The notes under the pieces: generated by a model
The model's input: the letters and a program-made list of their open reading frames with translations, nothing else
What the model was told of the DNA's origin: nothing
Database searches by the model: none
Source of the DNA: Candidatus Oscillibacter excrementigallinarum
Lineage (GTDB): Bacteria; Bacillota; Clostridia; Oscillospirales; Oscillospiraceae
Assembly (NCBI GenBank): GCA_019118245.1
Contig: DWZJ01000059.1
Coordinates: 1-38,304 of the forward strand
DNA: 38,304 nucleotides
Reading direction: 5' to 3'
Part shown: one piece after another, positions 1-7,347 of the stretch
How the letters are laid out: every line of letters begins with the position of its first letter
Position numbering within the stretch: the first letter of the stretch is position 1
Program-made: the position numbers and the translations under genes

Positions 1-57
1 CGGCGATGGGCGAATCAGCCCTGCATCGGCCAGATGCGCTGGCTCAGCGCCATCTGA
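1..57 (+). CDS. Possible 3' end of an unidentified gene
   Basis: Reading frame 1 runs from the window edge to a TGA at 55-57 and encodes 18 residues ending in RWLSAI. Nearly every codon ends in G or C, as in the real genes nearby, which is the only evidence that it is coding. If real, it is the C-terminus of a gene convergent with pnp, and both would end at the terminator hairpin just beyond. The stretch is too short to assign a function and may be chance. Confidence 0.3.
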   Translation, partial: RRWANQPCIGQMRWLSAI

Positions 58-65
58 GCGGAGCC

Positions 66-104
66 CTCGAAAAATAAAAAGTGGGCGGGCACATGCCCGC
101 CCAC
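66..104 (-). terminator. Rho-independent terminator of pnp
   Basis: GTGGGCGGGC (81-90) pairs perfectly with GCCCGCCCAC (95-104) around an ACAT loop. Read on the minus strand, the stem is followed by a run of T broken by one A (70-80). It starts about 10 bases after the pnp stop codon. The plus strand lacks a comparable T tract, so termination should favour the minus strand. Confidence 0.88.
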
Positions 105-113
105 AGAAACGAT

Positions 114-2264
114 TTACTTGATGGGCTCGCCAGCGGCCTTCTTGGCCTCGATCTCCTTCACGGCGTCCTTGTGGGAGAGGTTGACCCGTCCCTTCTCGTC
201 GATCTCGGTGACCTTGACCCACATCATGTCGCCGATCTTGCACACGTCCTCCACCTTCTCCACACGCTTGTTGGCCAGCTTGGAGATGTGGACCAGGCCG
301 TCCTTGCCGGGGGCCAGCTCCACGAAGGCGCCGAACTGCATCAGCCGGACAACCCGGCCGTAGTACAGCTGGCCCACCTCGGGGACAAAGACGATGGCGT
401 CGATGGCGGCCTTGGCGGCGTCGCAGGAGGCGGCGTCGGCGGAGGCGATGTGGATGGTGCCGTCGTCGTCGATGTCGATCTTGGCGCCGGTGTCGGCCAC
501 GATCTTCTGGATCACGGAGCCACCCTTGCCGATGACGTCCCGAATGTTGTCGGGGTCGATGTGCATGGTGATCATCTTGGGGGCCCACTTGCTGACCTCA
601 GGCCGGGGCTCGGCGATGCAGGGCAGCATGATCTGGTCCAGGATCTCGCACCGGGCGTCGTAGGTGATGTCCAGGGCGTTCTTGATGATCTCCATGGTCA
701 GACCGTCGTTCTTCAGGTCCATCTGGATGGCGGTGATGCCCTTCTTGGTGCCGCCCACCTTGAAGTCCATCTCGCCGTGGAAGTCCTCCACGCCCTGGAT
801 GTCGATGAAGGTGGTGAAGGAGCCGTCGTCGTCCTGGATGAGGCCGCAGGAGATGCCGGCCACAGGGGCCTTGATGGGCACGCCGGCGTCCATCAGGGCC
901 AGGGTGGAGCCGCAGATGGAGCCCTGGGAGGTGGAGCCGTTGGAGCTCAGCACCTCAGACACCACGCGGATGGCGTAGGGGAACTCCTCCACAGAGGGGA
1001 GCACGGGCACCAGGGCCCGCTCCGCCAGGGCACCGTGGCCGATCTCCCGGCGGCCGGGGGAACGGGCGGGCTTGGCCTCGCCCACGGAGTAGCCGGGGAA
1101 ATTGTAGTGGTGCATATACCGCTTCTCCGTCTCCTCCCAGATGGTATCCAGCTTCTGGTTGGCGGAGAGGGTGTCCAGGGTGCAGACGGAGAGCACCTGG
1201 GTCTGGCCGCGGGTGAAGAGGCCGGAGCCGTGGGCCCGGGGCAGCAGGCCCACCTCGGCGGAGAGGGGCCGGATCTCGTTCTTCTGGCGGCCGTCCACGC
1301 GATGGCCCTCCAGCAGCCACTGCTTGACGATCTTCTTCTGGAACTTGTAGGTGAACTCCTCCAGGTACTGGTCCATATCCGGATACTGCTCCAGATACTT
1401 CTCATGCCACTTCTCGATCATGGCGTTCCAGCGGGCCTCCCGGACGTTCTTGTCGTCGGTGTCCATGGCGGCCTTGGCCTCGTCCATGAAGTTGGCCACG
1501 ATGTCGTCGAACAGCTCCTGGTTGAAGTCGGCGTGGGGATACTCGAACTTGGGCTTGCCCACCTCGGCCACCATCTGGTCGATGAGGGCGATGATCTTCT
1601 GGTTCTCCTCGTGGGCCATCTGGATGGCCTCGAACATCTTGTCGTTGGGGACCTCGTTGGCGCCGGCCTCGATCATGACCACCTTCTTGCGGGTGGAGAC
1701 CACGGTGACGTCCAGGTCGCTGACCTTCCGCTGCTCGCTGTCCGGGTTGAATACCAGCTTGCCGTCCACAAGGCCCACCTTCAGGGCGCCCACGGGGCCG
1801 TTCCAGGGGATGTCGGAGATGGCCAGGGCGGCGGAGGTGCCGATCAGGGCGGCGATCTCCGGCGTGCAGTCGTGGTCCACGCTCATGACCGTGCACATGA
1901 CGGACACGTCGTTGCGGAAGTCAGAGGGGAACAGGGGCCGGATGGGCCGGTCGATGACGCGGCTGGTGAGGATGCCCTTCTCGCCGGGGCGGCCCTCCCG
2001 CCGGTTGAAGGAGCCGGGGATGCGGCCCACGGAGTAGAGCTTTTCCTCAAAGTCCACGCTCAGGGGGAAGAAGTCGATGCCGTCCCGGGGCCGGGGCGCC
2101 GCGGTGACACAGCAGAGGACCCGGGTGTCGCCGTAGCCCACCATGACGGCGGCGTTGGCCAGCTCGGCCAGCTTGCCCACCTCCATGGTGAGGGGACGGC
2201 CCGCCAGCTCCATCTCGTACTTGTGATAGTTGGGGAATTGTCTCTTGGTGATGATCGTTGACAT
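114..2264 (-). CDS. pnp: Polyribonucleotide nucleotidyltransferase (PNPase)
   Basis: A 716-residue phosphorolytic 3'-to-5' exoribonuclease that degrades mRNA in the cytoplasm as a trimer. The full family order is visible: first RNase PH-like domain (about 10-145, with the FNRREGRPGEKG stretch), helical linker, second RNase PH-like domain (about 325-545), KH domain (about 573-629, IGKGGSVIQ) and C-terminal S1 domain (about 630-700, FGAFVELAPGKDGLVHIS). The catalytic segment VEDFHGEMDFKVGG keeps the two aspartates that align with E. coli D486 and D492; the intermediate Asp is Glu. The length is normal for the family. The start is fixed by an AAAGGAGC ribosome-binding site 7-8 bases upstream. 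It lies downstream of rpsO, the classic conserved pair, and ends at its own terminator. Confidence 0.97.
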   Translation of the reverse strand: MSTIITKRQFPNYHKYEMELAGRPLTMEVGKLAELANAAVMVGYGDTRVLCCVTAAPRPRDGIDFFPLSVDFEEKLYSVGRIPGSFNRREGRPGEKGILTSRVIDRPIRPLFPSDFRNDVSVMCTVMSVDHDCTPEIAALIGTSAALAISDIPWNGPVGALKVGLVDGKLVFNPDSEQRKVSDLDVTVVSTRKKVVMIEAGANEVPNDKMFEAIQMAHEENQKIIALIDQMVAEVGKPKFEYPHADFNQELFDDIVANFMDEAKAAMDTDDKNVREARWNAMIEKWHEKYLEQYPDMDQYLEEFTYKFQKKIVKQWLLEGHRVDGRQKNEIRPLSAEVGLLPRAHGSGLFTRGQTQVLSVCTLDTLSANQKLDTIWEETEKRYMHHYNFPGYSVGEAKPARSPGRREIGHGALAERALVPVLPSVEEFPYAIRVVSEVLSSNGSTSQGSICGSTLALMDAGVPIKAPVAGISCGLIQDDDGSFTTFIDIQGVEDFHGEMDFKVGGTKKGITAIQMDLKNDGLTMEIIKNALDITYDARCEILDQIMLPCIAEPRPEVSKWAPKMITMHIDPDNIRDVIGKGGSVIQKIVADTGAKIDIDDDGTIHIASADAASCDAAKAAIDAIVFVPEVGQLYYGRVVRLMQFGAFVELAPGKDGLVHISKLANKRVEKVEDVCKIGDMMWVKVTEIDEKGRVNLSHKDAVKEIEAKKAAGEPIK

Positions 2265-2587
2265 TTCGTTGCTCCTTTACTTTGATGCTCGGGAGCGGCT
2301 CTTTTCGTATTTGAAACCAGGTCCGAACATGTCAGGCACAGTTTCAAACACAAAAAGATAGCCCTCCCGGCGAAAACTGATTTGCAGATCTGCTGTCAGC
2401 CCCTGCGGGGCGGGAATTTGCTTGGGGCGTGCATAAGCGAAGGAAAGAGCGGCGCGAAATCGCGCCGCTCTTCGTTTCTTCCGTCTTTTCTCCCGCCGCG
2501 CCCCGCGCGGTGGGAAGAGGAGGAGCAAGGGAGCGTGCGCAGTTTTCCGCAAAGCGGGAAACGGAGCTCAGCGGACTTTGCGACGAC
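2265..2587 (-). other. rpsO-pnp intercistronic region
   Basis: A 323-base gap with no convincing gene. On the minus strand it first holds a 12-bp perfect hairpin close to rpsO, listed separately. The pnp leader then contains GTTTCAAA (2341-2348) able to pair with TTTGAAAC (2310-2317), enclosing about 23 bases. A leader hairpin is where RNase III and PNPase control pnp in E. coli, so it may be a processing or autoregulation site here, but that is inference. I see no strong second promoter for pnp. Confidence 0.45.
2445..2472 (-). terminator. Strong hairpin between rpsO and pnp (attenuator or processing site)
   Basis: AAGAGCGGCGCG (2445-2456) pairs perfectly with CGCGCCGCTCTT (2461-2472) around a 4-base loop, giving 12 uninterrupted pairs. 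On the minus strand the stem is followed by TTCCTTCGC, only moderately T-rich, so termination may be partial with read-through into pnp. It could equally be an RNase III-type processing stem. On the plus strand the tail is more T-rich, but no plus-strand gene leads into it. Confidence 0.6.
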
Positions 2588-2854
2588 TCACTTCCGGATG
2601 CCCAGCTTGGCAATGAGGGCACGATACCGCTCGATGTCCTTCTTCTGGAGATAGTCCAGCAGACGGCGGCGCTTACCGACCATCTGCAGCAGGCCGCGGT
2701 TGGAGTGCTTGTCCTGGGGGTTGTTCCGCATATGCTCAGTCAGCACGTTGATCCGCTCCGTGAGGATGGCCACCTGGACCTCGGGGGACCCGGTGTCGTT
2801 CTCGTGGGTGCGGTTGGCGTCGATGATCGCGGTCTTCTGTTCTTTGCGCAGCAT
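2588..2854 (-). CDS. rpsO: 30S ribosomal protein S15
   Basis: An 88-residue protein of normal length that binds 16S rRNA in the central domain of the 30S subunit. The S15 signature is clear: [11 protein letters not shown], then [19 protein letters not shown] and LLDYLQKKD. The start at 2854 gives the canonical N-terminus [10 protein letters not shown] and sits behind AAAGGTGG; the open frame extends 22 codons further, but that stretch (RSRGAALRV) is not S15-like. It is transcribed ahead of pnp. The leader of about 100 bases contains short stems, in line with the known autoregulation of rpsO by S15, though the element class cannot be assigned by eye. Confidence 0.97.
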   Translation of the reverse strand: MLRKEQKTAIIDANRTHENDTGSPEVQVAILTERINVLTEHMRNNPQDKHSNRGLLQMVGKRRRLLDYLQKKDIERYRALIAKLGIRK

Positions 2855-2958
2855 AATAAAGTTCCACCTTTCTATTATAGATACCCGCAGGGCTGCGCCC
2901 CGGGATCGGTGAAAGTCCACGGAGCGAAGGGCTGGGGCTGCACATCATGTGCTGTTGC

Positions 2959-2987
2959 ATGATACCACAGAAATTTCCGGTTGTAAA
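2959..2987 (-). promoter_or_regulatory. rpsO promoter
   Basis: On the minus strand TTTACA (complement of 2982-2987) lies exactly 17 bases from TATCAT (complement of 2959-2964), a good sigma-A type promoter. It predicts a start near 2952 and an rpsO leader of about 100 bases. A closer TATAAT-like sequence near 2870 lacks a -35 partner and overlaps the ribosome-binding site, so it was not chosen. Confidence 0.7.
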
Positions 2988-3052
2988 GATAAAAATGTGG
3001 TTTTTCCGGGACAGGGCGGAAAAATATTGCACATTTCTCCCCCCTGCGGGGC

Positions 3053-3082
3053 TTGACAAGGGGTCCCTCTCCATGATATTCT
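3053..3082 (+). promoter_or_regulatory. Promoter of the GntR/ABC operon
   Basis: A consensus TTGACA at 3053-3058 is followed by GATATT (3075-3080, 16-base spacer) or TATTCT (3077-3082, 18-base spacer). The palindromic operator-like sequence begins at the next base, so a bound repressor would cover the start point. Confidence 0.65.
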
Positions 3083-3100
3083 AACCGTACTAATACGGTT
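3083..3100 (+). promoter_or_regulatory. Operator-like palindrome for the GntR/YtrA-type regulator
   Basis: AACCGTA (3083-3089) and TACGGTT (3094-3100) are perfect inverted repeats around CTAA, and a partial repeat TTAATACAGT follows. The inner GTACTAATAC resembles the operators of YtrA-subfamily GntR regulators. Its position right after the -10 fits autorepression of the operon. Confidence 0.6.
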
Positions 3101-3152
3101 AATACAGTTGCGAGGACCGCGCCGCGGCCCCCGCGGAAGGGAAGGTGAGCGG

Positions 3153-3515
3153 ATGATCAGCCTGAATTACCGGGACTCCCGGCCCATCTATGAGCAGATC
3201 CGGGACGGACTGCGGAAGCTGATCGTCACCGGTGCTCTGGGCGCCGACGAAAAGCTGCCCTCAGTGCGGGCGCTGGCCGCCCAGTTGGCCATCAATCCCA
3301 ATACCATCCAGCGGGCCTATAACGAGCTGGAGGGCGAGGGATACATCTACTCTGTCCCCGGCAAGGGGAGCTTCGCCGCCGGGAACACGGCGGCGGACTC
3401 CGCCCGACGGGCGGAGCTGCTGGCCCAGGTGCGGGAGCTGCTCTCGGAGCTGCGGTATCTGGGGGCGAGCCAGCAGGAGCTGCTGGATCTTGTGAAGGAG
3501 GTGTGCCCGTCATGA
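3153..3515 (+). CDS. GntR-family transcriptional regulator (YtrA-type)
   Basis: A 120-residue regulator with an N-terminal winged helix-turn-helix (about 10-75: RPIYEQIRDGLRKLIVTGAL, then LPSVRALA, NPNTIQRAYNELE and PGKGSF) and only a short helical tail. That is the YtrA-subfamily layout, which lacks the larger effector domains of other GntR proteins. It probably represses its own operon through the palindrome at 3083-3100; in Bacillus the related ytr operon answers cell-wall-active antibiotics. The ATG at 3153 was chosen because it follows GGAAGGTGA and starts at the conserved N-terminus; 15 upstream codons are Arg/Gly-rich and untypical. Its stop overlaps the next start (ATGA). Confidence 0.9.
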   Translation: MISLNYRDSRPIYEQIRDGLRKLIVTGALGADEKLPSVRALAAQLAINPNTIQRAYNELEGEGYIYSVPGKGSFAAGNTAADSARRAELLAQVRELLSELRYLGASQQELLDLVKEVCPS

Positions 3516-4408
3516 TCGAAGTGAATGGCCTGGTCAAGTGCTTTGACGGCTTTGCCGCCCTGGACGGCGCCACCCTGTCGGTGCCGGCGGGCAGCGTCTA
3601 CGGCCTGGTGGGCCCCAACGGCGCCGGCAAGTCCACCCTGATCCGCCACCTGACGGGCATCTTCCGCCAGGACGCGGGCACAGTCCGAATCGGCGGCCAG
3701 GACGTGTGGGAAAACGCCGCCCTGAAGGCCCGGATGGCATCCATCCCCGACGACTGGTACTACTTTCTCCAGTCCTCCATCCGGGATATGATGCGCCTTT
3801 ACCGGGGATTTTATCCCGGTTTTTCCATGGAGCGGTATGAAAAGCTGAAGGAGGTCTTTCAGCTGGACGAGAAGCGGCCCATCCGCCGCCTCAGCAAGGG
3901 GATGCAGAAGCAGGCGGCCTTCTGGCTGGCCCTGTGCTGTATGCCGGACTATCTGATCCTGGACGAGCCTGTGGACGGCCTGGACCCGGTGATGCGGCGG
4001 CAGGTGTGGTCCCTGGTGCTGGCGGACGTGGCCCAGCGGGGCACCACGGTGCTGGTCAGCTCCCACAACCTGCGGGAGCTTGAGGATGTCTGTGACCACG
4101 TGGGCATCATGGACCACGGCAAAGTGCTGCTGGAACGGTCCCTGGCCCAGCTGCAGGACAACATGGTAAAACTCCAGGTGGTGTTCCCCGACGGCATGAC
4201 GGAGGTGCCGGCAGAGCTGCCGGTGCTCCACGCCAGCCGGATCGGCCGCATCCACACCCTCATCATGCGGATGAGTGCCCAGGAGGCCACGGACCTGCTG
4301 GCCGGTTACAATCCCCTGCTGGTGGACGCGGTGCCCCTGACCCTGGAGGAGATCTTTATTTACGAGTTGGGAGGTGCGGACTATGCAGTCAAAGACATCG
4401 TGCTTTAA
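3512..4408 (+). CDS. ABC transporter ATP-binding protein
   Basis: A 298-residue ABC ATPase that should power the permease encoded next. Walker A is GPNGAGKST (34-42), the signature is RLSKGMQKQ (near 130), Walker B with the catalytic Glu is YLILDEPVDGLDP (near 150), and the switch His is in SSHNLRELEDVCDH. Close relatives belong to the YtrB group, encoded beside YtrA regulators. The substrate is unknown. ATG 3512 overlaps the gntR stop codon, with an AAGGAGG site 10 bases upstream; a GTG three codons earlier is less likely. The C-terminus overlaps the permease gene by 26 bases, indicating translational coupling. Confidence 0.92.
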   Translation: MIEVNGLVKCFDGFAALDGATLSVPAGSVYGLVGPNGAGKSTLIRHLTGIFRQDAGTVRIGGQDVWENAALKARMASIPDDWYYFLQSSIRDMMRLYRGFYPGFSMERYEKLKEVFQLDEKRPIRRLSKGMQKQAAFWLALCCMPDYLILDEPVDGLDPVMRRQVWSLVLADVAQRGTTVLVSSHNLRELEDVCDHVGIMDHGKVLLERSLAQLQDNMVKLQVVFPDGMTEVPAELPVLHASRIGRIHTLIMRMSAQEATDLLAGYNPLLVDAVPLTLEEIFIYELGGADYAVKDIVL

Positions 4409-6353
4409 CGGGACGCTGTTCCGCAAGAACCTGACCCGATTCTGGCCCCTGTGGGGTCTGGCGTCCTTCATCGGCGCCCTGTTCCCCCTGGCGGTGCTGC
4501 TGGACATGGTCCACCGGGGCCGGACCGCCTTCACCGCGGCGCAGTTCACCCAGATGTACTACGAGGTGGTCAGCGCTGTGCCGGTGATCGACCTGGTGTA
4601 CGCCGCCCTCTGCGCCATGGCGGTGTGGAGCTATCTCTACAACGCCCGCAGTGTGGGGCTGATGCACACCCTGCCCATCCGGCGGGAGGGGCTGTTCCTC
4701 ACCAATTTCCTCTCGGGCTTTTCCATGACCTTGATCCCCTATGCGGTCACCGGGACTCTGTGCGTCATCGTCTCTCTGTGCGGCGGGGCCTTTGACGCCA
4801 AGGGGCTGGCCGTCACCGTGCTGGCGGTGCTGGGCGAGAGCTTCTTCTACTTCTCCAGCGCCACCTTCGTGGCGTTCATCACCGGCAACGCCTTTGCCAT
4901 GCCGCCGCTGTATGCCCTGCTCCACTTCCTGGCGGTGCTGCTGGACTGGCTGATCTCCTCTTTCGCCCAGGGGTTCATCTTCGGCTTTTCCACCAGCTAC
5001 ACCGGCGTGGTGGAGTGGCTGTCCCCCACCGTGTACCTGGTCAGCCGCGTGCATCCCGACGGACAGTATACGGAGGTCCAGCAGACCCTGGCGGACGGCA
5101 CGTCTTACACGGACCGCGTGCTGACCTCCGTGGACCTGGAGAACTTCTGGCTGGTGGGCGTCTACGCCCTGGTGGGCCTGGTACTGGCGGCCCTGGCCCT
5201 GCTCCTCTACCGCAGGCGCCGCAGTGAGACCGCCGGCGATGTGGTGGCGGTGGGCTGGCTGCGGCCGGTCTTCCGGTACGGCGTGGCGGGCCTCTGCGCC
5301 CTGCTGGGCGGCCAGCTCCTCTACTCCCTGTTCTGGTACGGCTTCCAGCAGGGGAACTACTACGACACCCTCCCCATGGTGGTCTGCCTGCTGGCGGCGG
5401 GGACCATCGGATACTACGGCGCCTCCATGCTGCTGGCCAAGTCCCTCAAGGTGTTCCGGGGCAGCTGGAAGGGCCTGGCCGTGGTGCTGGCAGGCTGCGC
5501 TCTGGTGTGCTGCGTGCTGCACTTCGACCTGCTGGGCGTGGCGGACCGGGTGCCGGAGGCCGGCCAGCTCCAGACCCTGGAGGTCCGGACCGCCGACAAC
5601 TCCTACACCCTGACGCCGGAGCAGGACGGGGACCTGGTGGAACAGGTCCGGACCCTTCACCAGGCGGTGGTGGCCGACGAGGCCTATATCCGGGAGATGG
5701 AGTCCCTCCAGTATTCCACGCTGTCGGAAGACGAGGACCCCGACACGACATTCACCGGCCTGTCCCTGACCTACGTCCTGAAAAGCGGCGCCCGGGTGGA
5801 CCGGTGGTACCATCTGCCCATTACCCGGGACCGTCTGGCCCAGCCGGGGACCTATGACCATCTGCTGGACCAGTTCGTCAACAGCGATACGGTCAAGGCC
5901 CGGCGGCTCCATCTGAACGACAGCCGCTGGACGCCGGATGGCGGGAGCCTGTATGTGGAGGCCCGAAACGAGGGCTATGACCTGGGCAGCCGGGAGGCCG
6001 CCTCCATCCTGGAGGCGGTGGGCCGGGACCTGGACGCCGGACACTGGGGCGAGTACGACTGGTTTGACGTGGACAACAACGGCGACTACGCCCTCTCCCT
6101 GGACCTCTCCTTCGCGGAGCTGGACGACTCAGGCCGGGACTGGATCTCCATCAACATCTCCCCGGAAATGGCGGAGACCGTGGACTGCCTTCAGGCCCTG
6201 GGCCTGGTGACAGACGCGGACCTTGTGACCTGGCATGAGCTGTACGCGGAGAGCTACACCCAGGACTATGAGGACGCGGTGTACGATACATCTGGCGGAG
6301 AGACCGTCGCGGTCTTCGGCGCCGCGGGTTCTGCGGCGGTGTCTCCCGCATGA
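4383..6353 (+). CDS. ABC transporter permease with large extracytoplasmic domain
   Basis: A 656-residue membrane protein. Hydrophobic segments occur near 16-40, 60-83, 105-130 and 140-195 (at least two), near 255-280, and three more between about 295 and 390. Residues from about 395 to the end are hydrophilic and begin LQTLEVRTADNSYTL; they are predicted to lie outside the membrane. This layout matches the permeases of YtrA-type operons that carry a C-terminal domain of unknown function (I believe the DUF6449 type, unverified). ATG 4383 follows GGGAGGTG; a GTG three codons earlier is possible. It probably pairs with the preceding ATPase, and its stop overlaps the amidase start (ATGA). Confidence 0.82.
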   Translation: MQSKTSCFNGTLFRKNLTRFWPLWGLASFIGALFPLAVLLDMVHRGRTAFTAAQFTQMYYEVVSAVPVIDLVYAALCAMAVWSYLYNARSVGLMHTLPIRREGLFLTNFLSGFSMTLIPYAVTGTLCVIVSLCGGAFDAKGLAVTVLAVLGESFFYFSSATFVAFITGNAFAMPPLYALLHFLAVLLDWLISSFAQGFIFGFSTSYTGVVEWLSPTVYLVSRVHPDGQYTEVQQTLADGTSYTDRVLTSVDLENFWLVGVYALVGLVLAALALLLYRRRRSETAGDVVAVGWLRPVFRYGVAGLCALLGGQLLYSLFWYGFQQGNYYDTLPMVVCLLAAGTIGYYGASMLLAKSLKVFRGSWKGLAVVLAGCALVCCVLHFDLLGVADRVPEAGQLQTLEVRTADNSYTLTPEQDGDLVEQVRTLHQAVVADEAYIREMESLQYSTLSEDEDPDTTFTGLSLTYVLKSGARVDRWYHLPITRDRLAQPGTYDHLLDQFVNSDTVKARRLHLNDSRWTPDGGSLYVEARNEGYDLGSREAASILEAVGRDLDAGHWGEYDWFDVDNNGDYALSLDLSFAELDDSGRDWISINISPEMAETVDCLQALGLVTDADLVTWHELYAESYTQDYEDAVYDTSGGETVAVFGAAGSAAVSPA

Positions 6354-7003
6354 GCCGCGTCAGGACCCGCCGGAGGCATCTGAACCTCCGCTTCGCGGCG
6401 CTGTGCCTGCTCCTGGTCTTTGCCCTGGCGGGCGCCGCCGTCTGGCTGTGGGCCAATCGGGGCCTGCCGGGAGAGGATGTGGAAGTGCCGGACTATGTCC
6501 AGGAGGACTTCCTCACGGTGAATCCCTGGTCCCGGCCCGGCACGCCCCTGGAGAAGATCGACGGGGTGGTGATCCACTACGTGGGCAATCCCGGCACCAC
6601 GGCCCAGGCCAACCGCAATTACTTCGAGTCCCTCTCCTCCGGGGAGACGGGGACCTATGCCTCCAGCCACTTCGTCGTGGGGCTTGAGGGCGAGGTCCTC
6701 CAGTGCATCCCCCTGACGGAGATTGCCTACGCCTCCAACATCCGCAATGAGGACACGGTGGCCATCGAAGTGTGCCACCCGGACGAGACCGGGGAATTCT
6801 CCCCGGTCACCTACCAGCGGGTGGTGGAGCTGACGGCCTGGCTGTGCCGGACCTTCCGCCTGGACCCGGAGACCGATGTGATCCGCCACTACGACGTGAC
6901 GGAGAAGCTGTGCCCCCTGTACTATGTGGAGCACCCGGAGGCCTGGGACGCCTTCCGGGCGGATGTGGCGGCGGAGATGGAGCATCAGGCGGGGGACGCC
7001 TGA
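6350..7003 (+). CDS. N-acetylmuramoyl-L-alanine amidase, membrane-anchored (Amidase_2 type)
   Basis: A 217-residue enzyme predicted to cleave the amide bond between muramic acid and the stem peptide of peptidoglycan. An N-terminal hydrophobic stretch (about 13-36, after RRRH) is a signal anchor. The zinc-amidase fold shows VVIHYVGNPGT (first His ligand near 67), SSHFVVG, then VAIEVCHPD, IRHYDVTEKLCP (second His and a Cys in the third-ligand position). The Cys form is common in this family. It overlaps the permease stop by ATGA, so it belongs to the same operon; wall cleavage beside a YtrA-like regulator fits an envelope-stress operon. No strong ribosome-binding site precedes it, consistent with coupling. 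Confidence 0.88.
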   Translation: MSRVRTRRRHLNLRFAALCLLLVFALAGAAVWLWANRGLPGEDVEVPDYVQEDFLTVNPWSRPGTPLEKIDGVVIHYVGNPGTTAQANRNYFESLSSGETGTYASSHFVVGLEGEVLQCIPLTEIAYASNIRNEDTVAIEVCHPDETGEFSPVTYQRVVELTAWLCRTFRLDPETDVIRHYDVTEKLCPLYYVEHPEAWDAFRADVAAEMEHQAGDA

Positions 7004-7012
7004 CAGGCATCC

Positions 7013-7053
7013 GGTGAAAAATTTTTTTCACCCGGGCGAAACAAAACGCCCTT
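7013..7053 (+). terminator. Possible tandem-hairpin terminator after the amidase operon
   Basis: GGTGAAAAA (7013-7021) can pair with TTTTTCACC (7024-7032), and GGGCG (7034-7038) with CGCCC (7047-7051), followed only by TTCTCC. The loop of the first hairpin is just two bases and the T tract is inside the stem, so this is a weak call. It lies 10 bases after the amidase stop, where an operon end is expected. Confidence 0.35.
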
Positions 7054-7115
7054 CTCCGTCGTCTTAATAATATAGAGATCCATGTTGATGCCATATCAGA
7101 GGGAGGTCTTTTTCC

Positions 7116-7286
7116 ATGGAACAAAATCCGGCTGCCGCAACGCTCTGGCGGATGTGGGTGGATACCAAGCGGCGTATCGTTTCCTTCCATGAGGAGAAGG
7201 ACTGCCAGATGCTGGAGTTCCGCAGCCACGAGATGTTTCTCAACTGCGTGGACCAATACGCCTGCAAGCAATACCGCTATCAATGA
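7116..7286 (+). CDS. Small protein of unknown function (56 residues)
   Basis: An ATG behind AGAGGGAGG opens a 56-codon frame ending at TGA 7284-7286. The protein is soluble and mixed-charge: MEQNPAAATLWRMWVD begins it, followed by a basic TKRRIVSF segment, two Cys and an aromatic C-terminus ending KQYRYQ. There is no signal peptide or membrane segment. I have the impression that small proteins with a LWRMWVD-like start recur in related Clostridia, but this was not checked. It sits alone between the amidase operon and a secreted protein gene. The strong ribosome-binding site and clean codon use argue it is real. Confidence 0.65.
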   Translation: MEQNPAAATLWRMWVDTKRRIVSFHEEKDCQMLEFRSHEMFLNCVDQYACKQYRYQ

Positions 7287-7347
7287 TCCCGCGGGGCCTT
7301 CCGGCCTCACTCCGGCGGCAGCTGCCGCCCAAGGAGGCGTTTGACCG

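Noticed and set aside
81-2261. A 726-codon open frame on the plus strand opposite pnp, with similar long antisense frames opposite ileS, the U32 gene, mrdA, aspS and others
   Set aside because: They are shadows of GC-rich codon use: their proteins are His/Gly/Val/Leu-rich without family motifs, and the opposite strand encodes unmistakable proteins.
2865-2880. TATAAT-like sequence directly before rpsO as its promoter
   Set aside because: There is no -35 at the right distance, and transcription would begin inside the ribosome-binding site; the upstream TTTACA/TATCAT pair is better.
7314-7329. GGCGGCAGCTGCCGCC palindrome just upstream of the secreted-protein ribosome-binding site
   Set aside because: It has no loop and no T tract, and a GC-rich 16-base palindrome is plausible by chance in this composition; no role is supported.
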